Shown in pieces: positions 32,956 to 41,885 of a stretch of DNA of 64,000 bases; within the stretch, counting starts at the first letter, position 1; each line of letters begins with the position of its first letter. A program made the position numbers and the translations under genes. The DNA comes from JAHECQ01 sp047638695 (lineage in GTDB: Bacteria > Actinomycetota > Acidimicrobiia > Acidimicrobiales > SZUA-35), in contig JBLINY010000011.1 of NCBI GenBank assembly GCA_047638695.1, positions 1 through 64,000 of the forward strand. The letters are read 5' to 3'. Under the pieces are notes generated by a model. That model ran no database searches, was not told the DNA's origin, and saw only the letters and a list, made by a program, of their open reading frames with translations.

Positions 32956-33710
32956 GCGACCCTCATCATCAGGCTTGGTCCTCGGGTCAGCTTGGGCGGC
33001 TCGCCTGGACCATGTTCACGGTGTTTCTTGTCGAGAGTGTGATCTTTGGATTGGCCGCTCTGCCTGCTGTTGCATTGTTTCGTTGGCACGCTGCTTGGTC
33101 GATCGAATCTGTCGTCGTTCGCACGGTGGTTCTTGCCATGGCGCTTATCCCGTCGTATGCGGTCTTCGCCGTCCTCCTGATGGCGCTGTCGGCGGGTGCA
33201 ATGAAGCTGCTCGGTTGGCGCCCCGTGGCACCGGCCGAAATGCCGATTGCCGAGCTGGGCTGGCCCCTGTGCGATTGGGCCCGCTATCAGATCTCGACCC
33301 AGGTCGTTGCCTTCTTTGCCGGTGGCTTGTTTCGAGCTACTCCGGTCTGGTCGGCCTACATGCGCTGGAACGGTGCCCGTTTCGGTCGCCGGGTGTGGGT
33401 AAACAGCCTCGGGGTCTCAGATCACTGTCTTTTGGACTTTGGTGACGACGTGGTGATCGGATCCGGCGTGCACCTTTCCGGGCACACGGTCGAGCGGGGC
33501 GTGGTCCGCACTGCGCCGATCCGTATTGGGGCCGGTTCGACCATCGGGGTCAACGCCCACGTTGAGATTGGTGTTGAGATCGGTGCCGACTGTCAGGTCG
33601 GATCGCTCTCGATGGTGCCAAAGTTCTCGGTGCTCCCCGGGCCGGGCACCTACGTTGGTGTGCCGGCCCATCGACTCGAGACGGGTGGGGCCGCCTCTGC
33701 GAGCCCATGA
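32952..33710 (+). CDS. membrane protein with left-handed beta-helix (hexapeptide) domain (252 aa)
   Basis: Two N-terminal membrane segments (RLAWTMFTVFLVESVIFGLA and LAMALIPSYAVFAVLL, each under 21 residues) lead to a C-terminal hexapeptide-repeat beta-helix: VVIGSGVHLSGHTVERG, IRIGAGSTIGVNAHVEIGVE, GADCQVGSLSMV. Such C-terminal parts are known from Pls-type acyltransferases attached to NRPS-like proteins, so an acyl- or acetyltransferase acting on a membrane substrate is plausible. GTG 32952 overlaps the previous stop; the stop overlaps the next hydrolase start. Confidence 0.75.
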   Translation: MSDPHHQAWSSGQLGRLAWTMFTVFLVESVIFGLAALPAVALFRWHAAWSIESVVVRTVVLAMALIPSYAVFAVLLMALSAGAMKLLGWRPVAPAEMPIAELGWPLCDWARYQISTQVVAFFAGGLFRATPVWSAYMRWNGARFGRRVWVNSLGVSDHCLLDFGDDVVIGSGVHLSGHTVERGVVRTAPIRIGAGSTIGVNAHVEIGVEIGADCQVGSLSMVPKFSVLPGPGTYVGVPAHRLETGGAASASP

Positions 33711-34492
33711 CTGAACCAGCACCAAACCACCTCCGAGATCTACGGCAAGCCGGGGAGGCCCCGCCCGTCATCATGGTTCCGGGAATCGACGGCACTGCGC
33801 TGCTCTTTTACCGTCAACAGCCGCTGCTGGCGAACCACTTTGACACCATCGCGTTCCCCCTGCCGACCAGGTCGCCCTCGACGATGACCATGGCTTCGCT
33901 TGTCGAAGATCTCGCAGTCCTCATCGAGGAGGTGTCCGATCGTGGGGCAATCTTGATCGGCGAGTCCTTTGGTGGCGCACTCTCGATGTCGCTGGCTCTC
34001 AGCCGTCCCGACCTGGTTGAGGGCCTCGTGATCGTCAACTCATTTCCCTATCTGGATCAGCGCCTGAAGCTCACCTTGGCGCATCGGCTGTTGCGTCTCT
34101 TGCCGTGGGGTGCCATGCCGATCGTTCGCCGCTACACGTCAGATCATCTGCACAGCCCGCATACCAACAAATCCGACATACGCGAGTTCCGCGAACGGTC
34201 GAAGTCGATTGACCGCGACAGCTACATCCGCCGGTTGCAGATCTTGTCGACCTTCGACATTCGTGACCGGTTGCCGGAAATCGATGCACCTGTTCTCTTC
34301 TTGGCCGGTGACTGTGACCGCCTCGTGCCGTCTGTTCGCTGGGCCAGGTTCATGGCCGAGAGAACAAAAGAGTCGCAGCTGACGGTGCTCGAGGGTCACG
34401 GACATGTGTGTCTCATCAATCATGATCTCGACCTGACCGACTACGTCGTGCCCTGGTGGGACCGCCTCGCAGCGAGGGACCCGACTGGCTGA
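33707..34492 (+). CDS. alpha/beta hydrolase (261 aa)
   Basis: Alpha/beta hydrolase fold with the oxyanion loop in VPGIDGTALLF, nucleophile elbow GESFGGALSM (Ser), acid in LAGDCDRLVPS (Asp) and His in LEGHGHVCLINHD. No signal peptide. It is coupled by ATGA to the beta-helix membrane protein and completes a run of four overlapping genes (AhpD-like, kinase, LbH, hydrolase). A thioesterase or lipase role in concert with the LbH protein is possible, but substrate is not visible. Confidence 0.85.
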   Translation: MTEPAPNHLRDLRQAGEAPPVIMVPGIDGTALLFYRQQPLLANHFDTIAFPLPTRSPSTMTMASLVEDLAVLIEEVSDRGAILIGESFGGALSMSLALSRPDLVEGLVIVNSFPYLDQRLKLTLAHRLLRLLPWGAMPIVRRYTSDHLHSPHTNKSDIREFRERSKSIDRDSYIRRLQILSTFDIRDRLPEIDAPVLFLAGDCDRLVPSVRWARFMAERTKESQLTVLEGHGHVCLINHDLDLTDYVVPWWDRLAARDPTG

Positions 34493-34535
34493 ACGACCCT
34501 CGGGCTGACCCATGGAACCGCTTTCGTTCACATCG

Positions 34536-34549
34536 AGGACGTTCGGCCC
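34536..34549. promoter_or_regulatory. DosR-like box AGGACGTTCGGCCC
   Basis: One arm imperfect; ends 63 nt before ATG 34613 of the M50 protease gene. Confidence 0.5.
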
Positions 34550-34612
34550 TACGTCTGGCGTCAACGGTGAACGACCATAGGCAGACGCCGTGACACTTGT
34601 CGCCGACCCGAA

Positions 34613-35842
34613 ATGCAGGGGAGTACAGCCGTGGAGGAGAGCATCAGACTTGGGAGGATCGCCGGCGTCTCCATCGGCTTGAACTGGAGCGTCCTGCTGA
34701 TCGCGTGGTTGTTGAGCTGGAGTCTGGCCAGTGATCTGCTGCCATCTTCCTACCCCGGTCAAACCACGGGGGCATATTGGACGGCCGCTGTCGTCACCGC
34801 GCTGGTCTTCTTCGTCTCCCTACTCGCTCACGAGATGGGCCACGCGCTCATGGCTCGCCGGCACGGCGTTCGCGTCGAGGGAATCACGCTCTGGTTATTC
34901 GGTGGGGTCGCCAAATTTGGCGGCGAAGCAGCGACGCCTGCCGCCGAGTTCCGCATCGCCGCGATTGGACCAGCGGTCAGTGTTGCTCTGGCTGGTTTGT
35001 TCGGGGGTAGTGCCGTAGCGCTCGATGTGGTTGCGGCCCCATCGCTAATGGTTGGAGCCGCCACATGGCTTGCAACGATTAACTTGATCCTGGCCGTTTT
35101 CAATCTGATTCCGGCGGCTCCCCTCGACGGCGGACGAGTTCTGCGGGCGTGGTTGTGGCATCGCTCAAGCAACCGAACCCAGGCCACCGTCGCTGCCTCC
35201 AACTCCGGCCGGTTCTTCGGTTACCTGCTGATTGTCCTCGGGGTCGTGGAATTCGCCGCCGGCGCCGGGCTGGGCGGTCTTTGGTTTGTGTTCCTCGGCT
35301 GGTTCTTGCTCAGTGCAGCCAACGCCGAACGAGTGCACGCCGTCACCACCGATGCTCTCGCCGGTGTCCGTGTCAGCGACGTCATGTCCCCCGATCCGAG
35401 TGTCGTGCCTGAATCACTGACCCTTGCTGAATTTCTCGACGATCACGTCATGCGCCACCGATGGTCGGCCTTCCCGACCATCGTCAACGACGGTGCGATC
35501 AGCGGGCTCGTCACACTCGGCCAAGTCAAAGACGTACCGGTACCGGAGCGCGCCACCACGCTGGTACGAGACATCGCCTGCCCGATTGACCAGACCACAC
35601 TGGCCTGTCCGGATGATCCCGTCGTCGAGCTGATCGAGCGGCTTTCCACATGCTCGGATCGTCGGGCCCTGGTGTTCGACGGCGACCAGCTCGTCGGAAT
35701 CGTGTCACCGACCGACATCAACCGAGCGGTCGAACTCGCCGTGCTTCGGACCAGCACGAATCCTCATCATGAGAACCCTCGCCCGGGCAAACCGTCGTCC
35801 ACGCCCACACCGGCTCCCCGTCCTGCGCTATCGCCTAGCTAG
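34613..35842 (+). CDS. site-2-type M50 metalloprotease with C-terminal CBS pair (409 aa)
   Basis: Membrane zinc protease: HEMGHALMARRHG carries the HExxH motif in a membrane helix, and NLIPAAPLDGGRVLRAWLW carries the second motif with the third zinc ligand. Two CBS domains follow (VRVSDVMSPDPSVVPESLT; LVFDGDQLVGIVSPTDINRA), then a Pro-rich tail. Family members cut substrates inside the membrane; the CBS pair suggests gating by adenine nucleotides. Rv2625c, next to hrp1 in the mycobacterial DosR regulon, has the same architecture. ATG 34613 or GTG 34631 may be used. Confidence 0.9.
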   Translation: MQGSTAVEESIRLGRIAGVSIGLNWSVLLIAWLLSWSLASDLLPSSYPGQTTGAYWTAAVVTALVFFVSLLAHEMGHALMARRHGVRVEGITLWLFGGVAKFGGEAATPAAEFRIAAIGPAVSVALAGLFGGSAVALDVVAAPSLMVGAATWLATINLILAVFNLIPAAPLDGGRVLRAWLWHRSSNRTQATVAASNSGRFFGYLLIVLGVVEFAAGAGLGGLWFVFLGWFLLSAANAERVHAVTTDALAGVRVSDVMSPDPSVVPESLTLAEFLDDHVMRHRWSAFPTIVNDGAISGLVTLGQVKDVPVPERATTLVRDIACPIDQTTLACPDDPVVELIERLSTCSDRRALVFDGDQLVGIVSPTDINRAVELAVLRTSTNPHHENPRPGKPSSTPTPAPRPALSPS

Positions 35843-35888
35843 CGTTGATGGCTGCGACCGACCCTGACCCCTCGGCCGTCCGTTCACC

Positions 35889-38285
35889 GTGAGCATGATG
35901 CGTGCCACGTCGGCTGCTCCGACAGGCCTGACGTCAGAACAAGTTCGTGAGCGCTTCTCTTCTGGGCAGGTCAACGTTATTCCGGACCGGACGTCGCGTA
36001 CGTATACCGACATCGTGCGTTCCAATCTGTTCACGCGCTTCAACGCCATCATTTCTGTTCTGGCGGGCGTCATCCTGGCTGTTGGCCACCCGATCGACGC
36101 ACTCTTCGCGTTGGTCATGATCCTCAACACCGGCATCGGCATAGTCCAAGAATCGCGTGCCAAACGAACGCTCGATCGCCTCCGAGTTCTTATTGCACCG
36201 ACGATCGGGGTGATTCGCGACGGCATCGAGGAGTCGGTCGCTCCGGCGGCGCTGGTGATCGACGATCTCGTCGTCTTGCGTGCTGGCGACCAAGTCCCCG
36301 TCGACGCGGTCGTCGTCGAATCGTATGCCCTCGAAGTTGACGAATCGGCCCTCACCGGTGAGGCCGATCCAGTGGTCAAGTGCGTCGACGACGATGTCCG
36401 CTCGGGAAGTTCGGTCATAGCCGGCTCGGCACTCGTTACCGCCACCGGGGTCGGAGTCGATGCATGGATCCACCAACTCGTGGAACAGGCCAAGGAGTTC
36501 GTGTTGACGACCTCGGAGATTCGCTCAGGCGTCGACCGGCTGCTCCGAGCGGTTGGCTGGATGATCGGCCCCTTGGGCGGCCTGTTGCTTTGGAGTCAGC
36601 TGCGAGGCGCAGATGACATGAACGAAGCGCTGGTCTCAGCGGTAGCTGGCGTTGTTGGCTTGGTTCCCCAGGGACTCGTGCTGCTCGTCACAATGACCAT
36701 GGCAGTGGCGATCATTCGACTGAGCCGCAACCATGTCGTCGTTCAAGAGCTGCACGCCGTTGAGGGCCTTGCCCGGGTTGACGTGTTGTGCGTCGACAAG
36801 ACCGGGACACTCACGACGGGGCGATTCGAACTTGAAGAGATCGTCTCCGTCGGGTTTGATCTCGAGCATCTTCGGACCGGGCTCGCAGCGTTTGCCGCCT
36901 CGGAAACAACGCCAACCGCCTCGACTCAAGTACTCGCTGACGCTGTCGCCACGTCAACAACGTGGATCGCGACGACCCACGTTGCCTTCTCGTCGGCCAG
37001 AAAATGGAGCGGCACCAGTTTCAAAGACCAAGGCACCTGGATCATCGGCGCACCGGAAATCCTGCTCGATGCCGCCGGAACGCCACCTGATGACCCCACT
37101 CGGCAAGCTGTTGGTGCACTCACGTCCGAAGTGAAACGTGTCCTCCTCGTGGCCCACGCTGAGACCCTGCTTGGTGAGGACGCCACTCTTCCGTTTGGTC
37201 TCGAGCCGGTTGGTCTGGTTGTACTCACCGAAGAGCTCCGTTCTGATGCCGCCGAGATCATGGAGTACTTCGCTCAGCAACACGTCACGGTGAAGGTCAT
37301 CTCGGGTGACAACGCATCCACGGTTTCAGCAGTAGCTCAACGTCTTCGAATGAGCGGAGCCGAACAACACGTCGACCTTCGTCTCATCGATCCTGGCGAT
37401 CTGGACGAAGTTGTGGAGACCAACACCGTCTTTGGACGCGTTCTGCCGGAACAAAAACGTGCCCTTGTCGAGACACTCCAACGTGCCGGTCACACCGTTG
37501 CTATGACGGGTGACGGGGTCAATGACATCCCTGCGATGAAACGTGCGGACATTGGCATCGCGATGGACACCGCAACACCCGCAACGAAGTCAGTTTCCCA
37601 ACTTGTGCTGCTTGACGGACGCTTCGACCGCCTTCCGTATGTAGTGGCAGAGGGTCGCCGGGTCGTAGCCAACATGGAGCGGGTGTCGTCGCTGTTCGTC
37701 ACCAAGACGGTGTATGCAACCATCTTTGTGCTCGCCATTGGGTTTTCCGGTGCTGTCTTCCCGTTCCTCCCTCGTCACATGAGCCTCGTGTCCGAGCTCA
37801 CGATTGGAGTACCGGCATTCCTGCTGAGCTTTCGCGCCGCTGATCAACCCACACGTGACGGCTACCTGCGCCGTGTCCTGCGCTTCGCAGTCCCCGCAGG
37901 ACTGGTGGCCGCTACGGTCACACTCGCGACGTATTGGCTCGTCAAATCCGAGCCGATCAACGCCACCCTGGCTGAGGCCCGAACCGCTTCGACGTTCGCT
38001 CTGGCCGTCATCGCATTCTGGGTTCTGTACCGGCTGATCCGGCCGGCCGACCGCTACGACTCGGTGCTACTTGGGGGTCTGATCGCCGCGCTCGGGTTGA
38101 TTGTGGTGACGCCTGTCACTTTGGACTTCTACGCACTCGATTGGCCCCCGCCTACGGGCATCGCTGTCGTCGCCGCAACGACCCTTGGGAGCGTTCTCAG
38201 CCTGCAGCTCCTGTTGCGGTTGGCAGTCTTCTCGATCCGTGACGATGCTGAAACGGGCGAGGTGGCCAAGGGCCGGGAATCGTAA
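35889..38285 (+). CDS. ctpE: P-type cation ATPase, CtpE-like (798 aa)
   Basis: Complete P-type ATPase: actuator motif DESALTGEADPVV, phosphorylated Asp in CVDKTGTLTTGRFE near residue 303, nucleotide-domain KWSGTSF, hinge MTGDGVNDIPAMKRADIGIA, and about ten membrane segments. The M4 motif is VGLVPQGLVLLV instead of PEGL, as in mycobacterial CtpE, which is linked to Ca2+ uptake. The cytosolic part is compact. GTG 35889 has downstream ATGs at 35895 and 35898 as alternatives. It follows the protease gene by 46 bases. Transport of Ca2+ is inferred from the family. Confidence 0.9.
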   Translation: MSMMRATSAAPTGLTSEQVRERFSSGQVNVIPDRTSRTYTDIVRSNLFTRFNAIISVLAGVILAVGHPIDALFALVMILNTGIGIVQESRAKRTLDRLRVLIAPTIGVIRDGIEESVAPAALVIDDLVVLRAGDQVPVDAVVVESYALEVDESALTGEADPVVKCVDDDVRSGSSVIAGSALVTATGVGVDAWIHQLVEQAKEFVLTTSEIRSGVDRLLRAVGWMIGPLGGLLLWSQLRGADDMNEALVSAVAGVVGLVPQGLVLLVTMTMAVAIIRLSRNHVVVQELHAVEGLARVDVLCVDKTGTLTTGRFELEEIVSVGFDLEHLRTGLAAFAASETTPTASTQVLADAVATSTTWIATTHVAFSSARKWSGTSFKDQGTWIIGAPEILLDAAGTPPDDPTRQAVGALTSEVKRVLLVAHAETLLGEDATLPFGLEPVGLVVLTEELRSDAAEIMEYFAQQHVTVKVISGDNASTVSAVAQRLRMSGAEQHVDLRLIDPGDLDEVVETNTVFGRVLPEQKRALVETLQRAGHTVAMTGDGVNDIPAMKRADIGIAMDTATPATKSVSQLVLLDGRFDRLPYVVAEGRRVVANMERVSSLFVTKTVYATIFVLAIGFSGAVFPFLPRHMSLVSELTIGVPAFLLSFRAADQPTRDGYLRRVLRFAVPAGLVAATVTLATYWLVKSEPINATLAEARTASTFALAVIAFWVLYRLIRPADRYDSVLLGGLIAALGLIVVTPVTLDFYALDWPPPTGIAVVAATTLGSVLSLQLLLRLAVFSIRDDAETGEVAKGRES

Positions 38286-38396
38286 TCCGCGAATGCAACA
38301 GGACCTAGACCTCTAGGGCCACTATGAGCTGGGCGCCAACATGAGCTCTCAACCCCTCCGGCTGCCATTCCTAGCCGACTGAACGCGAGGTCCGAT

Positions 38397-38756
38397 GTGA
38401 GTGAACAAGTGGTAGGAACGTCGTCTGTTGCGGAGGCCCTTGAGTTGGTCAACGGGGTCGCTCCTGAAGAGTTCGATCGGGTTGTCGCCCTGTTCGGCAG
38501 ACTCGATGACCGGCTCCGCTCGTTTGCGACTGGAACGGTGCAACTCCACCTCAGCATCAAGCAACGTGATCTTCCTGGTCAACGAGCCACGCTTGAAGCT
38601 TCGATCGAAGGCCAGCACCGGATCGCCGCAACCTCTGATCGCCCAGACTTCGAAGCGGCCATCGCTGAAGTTCGCGACGACCTGATTCGACAAATCACCG
38701 ACAGCAAGAATCGAACCGAGCCGCGAAACAGCCGAGCACGACGCGAAACGCTCTGA
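38397..38756 (+). CDS. short HPF/RaiA-like protein (119 aa)
   Basis: The middle part, FATGTVQLHLSIKQRDLPGQ then TLEASIEGQHRIAATSDRPD and FEAAIAEVRDDLIRQITDSK, follows the beta-alpha-beta-beta-beta-alpha pattern and wording of S30AE (hibernation factor) domains, with a basic C-terminal tail. It lacks the dimerisation domain found in the long HPF at 24820. It is followed by a gene for a three-helix-bundle protein. GTG 38397 was used; ribosome site weak. The call rests on pattern recognition and is less firm than that of the long HPF. Confidence 0.65.
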   Translation: MSEQVVGTSSVAEALELVNGVAPEEFDRVVALFGRLDDRLRSFATGTVQLHLSIKQRDLPGQRATLEASIEGQHRIAATSDRPDFEAAIAEVRDDLIRQITDSKNRTEPRNSRARRETL

Positions 38757-38768
38757 GGTGGGCCGGTC

Positions 38769-39122
38769 ATGATCACTAGTGCGCCTGGCCGTCGCACGGC
38801 CACAAAAGGACAGATGGCCCGATGCTCGCCCTGGGCCCGGGCCGCAACCCCAGCGTCCGGCACTGATGACTGCGGAGAACAAAGCCGACCGAGCCAACGA
38901 ACCGTTAACGAAGCAGCACTGGTAGAGAGCATCGCAATATCACTGCGTCACGAGTTCGGCGAAGTCATGTCACCCGCCGAACTGAGGGCCATCGCAGCAG
39001 TCGCCGTAGAGAAGTACAGCGCAGCGACCGTAAGAAACTACGTGCCAATCCTGGCCCATCGCGCCTCGGTCCAAGAAGCCACCAGACAACAGCAGGTCGC
39101 GACTGAGCGACATGCGACGTAG
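38769..39122 (+). CDS. three-helix-bundle dimerisation-domain protein (117 aa)
   Basis: A low-complexity N-terminal third is followed by a compact helical domain: NEAALVESIAISLRHEFGEV, SPAELRAIAAVAVEKYSA, ATVRNYVPILAHRASVQEAT. The same pattern (helix, helix with VVxxAxxxF, RxFVPxLVxxxA) is common in small actinobacterial proteins labelled three-helix bundle dimerisation domain, often beside stress genes. Function unknown. ATG 38769 lies 13 bases after the HPF-like stop, so an operon is likely. The first 45 residues might be spurious if an inner start such as the GTG-less region is used; no better start is visible. Confidence 0.6.
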   Translation: MITSAPGRRTATKGQMARCSPWARAATPASGTDDCGEQSRPSQRTVNEAALVESIAISLRHEFGEVMSPAELRAIAAVAVEKYSAATVRNYVPILAHRASVQEATRQQQVATERHAT

Positions 39123-39141
39123 CTGCACCGGCTTCTAGCCG

Positions 39142-39909
39142 ATGACCGGCACAGGATGGTTTCTTGTGCTCTCCCTGGTTGGTCTATTCATAGCGTCCTG
39201 CGGGACGAGTCACGAAACCACCGACTCGCCGGTCACGGCGCCGGTCTCGGTCTCAGACGCAGCAGGTGCTGCAATCGAAATCTCTGCGCTGTTCGACGGC
39301 GCAGGTGCCCGGGAGGCGATCGTCGCCGGGTTCGTCGTGTGGGACAACGCCTCGGCCAGGTTCTGCGAGACCCTCATGGAGTCCTACCCCGCGCAGTGCG
39401 GCGGAATGTGGGTGGTAATTGCCGATCCCGATCGTCTCTCCGCTGACTTCGACGAAGCTCAAGGGGTGCGGTGGACCCCCAACCGAATCGATCTCGCGGT
39501 GGCCTTTGACGGCAATCGGCTCTTCATCGACGCCACAACCGACTCGACCCTGCCAACCGACTCTGACGAGGCCGTTGTTGACGCGTTCCTGGCCTTTGCC
39601 GCCCGCCCGAGCGCCGAGGCGGCAGCCAACATGCCGCTGGCGACGGAAGTCGCCCTAGGTCTCGGCCCAGAGATCACCGCCATCCGTGGGCGAGACGAAT
39701 TGTCCGACTTGACGGCCTGGCGGATCGACCGCGACGAGTTCCGAGCGTGGGCCGGGCCATTCTCGGCCCTCGACTTCGCCGAGGAACCGGTGACGATCAC
39801 CGTCGGGGCGAACGCTCGCTGTGGTGGGGCGGCCCGAACCGCCGCCCGCGGCGTTCGGCGATCACCGCCAGATCAGCATCCAGCCGACGACGGCGACAAG
39901 TTGTCTTGA
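39142..39909 (+). CDS. lipoprotein with probable 3' frameshift (255 aa as read; intact form would end at 39985)
   Basis: Signal peptide with lipobox: GWFLVLSLVGLFIASC, cysteine near residue 20, followed by a Ser/Thr-rich spacer and a globular domain (EAIVAGFVVWDNASARFCET, QCGGMWVVIADPDRL). After VTITVGANARCGG the frame turns Arg/Pro-rich and stops at 39909. The +1 frame from the same point reads FGDHRQISIQPTTATSCLEW, then WTVDFFIDHRGDVAAVTLDL and stops at TAG 39983-39985, which looks like the true ending. A single-base change near 39823-39850 would restore it. Family not recognised. Confidence 0.7.
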   Translation: MTGTGWFLVLSLVGLFIASCGTSHETTDSPVTAPVSVSDAAGAAIEISALFDGAGAREAIVAGFVVWDNASARFCETLMESYPAQCGGMWVVIADPDRLSADFDEAQGVRWTPNRIDLAVAFDGNRLFIDATTDSTLPTDSDEAVVDAFLAFAARPSAEAAANMPLATEVALGLGPEITAIRGRDELSDLTAWRIDRDEFRAWAGPFSALDFAEEPVTITVGANARCGGAARTAARGVRRSPPDQHPADDGDKLS

Positions 39910-39991
39910 ATGGTGGACTGTCGACTTCTTCATCGACCACCGCGGTGACGTCGCTGCGGTCACGCTCGACCTCTTTGCTCCCTAGACGAGT

Positions 39992-41410
39992 TCACTCCGC
40001 CGATTTCGGGTGGTGATCGAGGCTGACCCGTTCGCCCGGGCGTGGTGCCACCGCGTTGAGACCTAGACGGTTGCTCAGCGCATCGACCAAGGCGGCGTTG
40101 CCTTCTGGCTCGCCGTGGTTGACATAGACAACATCTGGTGACGGTGACGCAGTATGGACCCAGTCGAGCAGATCGTTCTGGTCGGCATGGGCGGATAGGG
40201 GGAGGGACGCCACGTTGGCCCGTACGGGGTGATAGCGGCCGAACATCTTCAGTTGGCGGACACCGGATCGCAGGGCTTCGCCACGGGTCCCCGGGGCTTG
40301 AAACCCGACGAGGAGCACCGAGTTGTTGTGGTTCCTGATGCGATTGGCAAGGTGGTGGATTATCCGTCCTCCGGTGGCCATGCCGGAGGCGGAGATGATG
40401 ATCATTGGGCCCGAGCGATTGTTCAGTTTCTTCGATTCTTCGACGGTCCGAGTTTCGGTGACTTCCATGTCAGCGAAGAGGTCGGTGCCGTGTAGTTCGG
40501 GTCGGATCTCCGGTGAGCTGGCGTGGGCCTCAGCCCGATAGACATCGAGAGCTCGGCTCGCCATCGGGCTGTCGACGAACACGGGGAGGTCCGGGACATG
40601 ACCCGCTGCGATGAGTTGGTTGAGGTGCCAGAGCACGATTTCAGTGCGGTCGACTGCAAAGGACGGGATGAGCACGACGCCGCCGCGTCGGGCAGTGCGG
40701 TTCACGATCTCGGCGATCAGTTCTTCTGGGTCGCCTTCGGGATGGTTCTCGTCGCCATAGGTTGATTCGGTCACCACGACATTGGCTGGCCCGATCGGAG
40801 CCGGTGGCAGGAGTAGGGGATGGGTGGAGCGGCCCAGGTCGCCGCTGAACATGACGCGGGTGTCGTGGGTGGTGAGGTGCAGGCCGACGCAGGCGGCACC
40901 GAGGATGTGGCCAGCCCGTTGCCATTTCGCTACGACATCAGGCAGCACGGTCTGGTTCGTGTCGAAGGGCACGGTTTCGAACTGCTGAAGGCAGTTCAGT
41001 GCTTCGGAGCGGGTGTAGAGCGGCAAAGCCGGGTCGTGCTTTGAGTAGCCCTTTCGGTTGGCGTAGGCGGCTTCTTCTTCTTGGAGGTATCCGCTGTCGG
41101 GGAGCACGATTTCGGCGAGCTTGCGGGTTCCTTCTGTGCAGTAAACGGGGCCTCGAAAACCGAGGCTGACGAGCCTGGGCAGATACCCGCAGTGGTCGAG
41201 GTGGGCATGAGTCAATAGCACGGCATCGATGCTTTCGGGGGCGACCGGAAATGGTGCCCAGTTCTGCAAACGCAGCTTCTTTCTGCCCTGGAACAGCCCA
41301 CAGTCGACCAAGATTCGTCCTTCTGCTGTGTGAAGCAGGGTCTTGCTGCCGGTCACGGTCTGTGCGCCGCCGATGAAGGTCAGGGTCGGTGCTGAGGTGG
41401 ACTTGGCCAT
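39992..41410 (-). CDS. MBL-fold/beta-CASP RNA-processing nuclease-like protein (472 aa)
   Basis: Metallo-beta-lactamase core with LTHAHLDHCGYLPRL (HxHxDH), the beta-CASP insert (VFVDSPMASRALDVYR; IIISASGMATGGRIIHHL), and the C-terminal RMMBL motif LPLSAHADQNDLLDW. This is the CPSF-like exonuclease branch known from bacteria such as Thermus TTHA0252. It probably degrades or matures RNA. ATG 41410 was chosen over the track-long frame since MAKSTSAPTLTFIGGAQTVT matches family starts and GGGAG precedes it. A box lies 85 nt upstream on the minus strand. Confidence 0.9.
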   Translation of the reverse strand: MAKSTSAPTLTFIGGAQTVTGSKTLLHTAEGRILVDCGLFQGRKKLRLQNWAPFPVAPESIDAVLLTHAHLDHCGYLPRLVSLGFRGPVYCTEGTRKLAEIVLPDSGYLQEEEAAYANRKGYSKHDPALPLYTRSEALNCLQQFETVPFDTNQTVLPDVVAKWQRAGHILGAACVGLHLTTHDTRVMFSGDLGRSTHPLLLPPAPIGPANVVVTESTYGDENHPEGDPEELIAEIVNRTARRGGVVLIPSFAVDRTEIVLWHLNQLIAAGHVPDLPVFVDSPMASRALDVYRAEAHASSPEIRPELHGTDLFADMEVTETRTVEESKKLNNRSGPMIIISASGMATGGRIIHHLANRIRNHNNSVLLVGFQAPGTRGEALRSGVRQLKMFGRYHPVRANVASLPLSAHADQNDLLDWVHTASPSPDVVYVNHGEPEGNAALVDALSNRLGLNAVAPRPGERVSLDHHPKSAE

Positions 41411-41885
41411 GGTTGGAAGACTCCCGGGGCCGATACGTGATCGCAGCGGCATTGGTTCGCCAGCCGATACTGGATGATTCTGAGTTCGCTGGCCACGGCC
41501 AAAGGTCCCACCGTAGGCTCGATCGCCGCCTCCTCGAACACCGACGATTCCCCCAGAAGGATGACAAGCCCGGTACATCTTTCTCGGTCGAGTTGGTCGT
41601 GGTCAGAGACCATGGATCGTCACGCTCTGAACCGCCGATTTCGGTGGTGCGACCAGTGAGGCCGGCATTGCCGCCCTGTCGTTCTCGACGTAACCTGCGA
41701 AGTAGATAGACCTCGTCCATCTACTTGCCTTGCGACGGTGTAACGGTGTCACCACATGCTCTGCCACTACCAAGTTCATCACTGCTTGCTTTGTATGTAG
41801 GGCCCGCATTTCTTCTCGAGCGATCCTGGTGCGCTGCCGGCGCGACGACCCCGCCGGGCGACCCGATCGAAGTGACGGACCAACG
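41411..41885. other. 475-bp divergent intergenic region
   Basis: Lies between the MBL nuclease (minus) and the large sensor kinase (plus). Apart from the box at 41496-41509 I see no gene with coding-like composition and no hairpin or repeat worth naming. It presumably carries both promoters. Confidence 0.6.
41496..41509. promoter_or_regulatory. DosR-like box CGGCCAAAGGTCCC
   Basis: One mismatch in the outer arm; 85 nt upstream of the MBL nuclease start on the minus strand. Confidence 0.6.

Noticed and set aside
38300..38321. GGACCTAGACCTCTAGGGCC as a box before the short HPF gene
   Set aside because: The half-sites are present but two bases too far apart, and the dyad is poor; not counted among the 24 sites.
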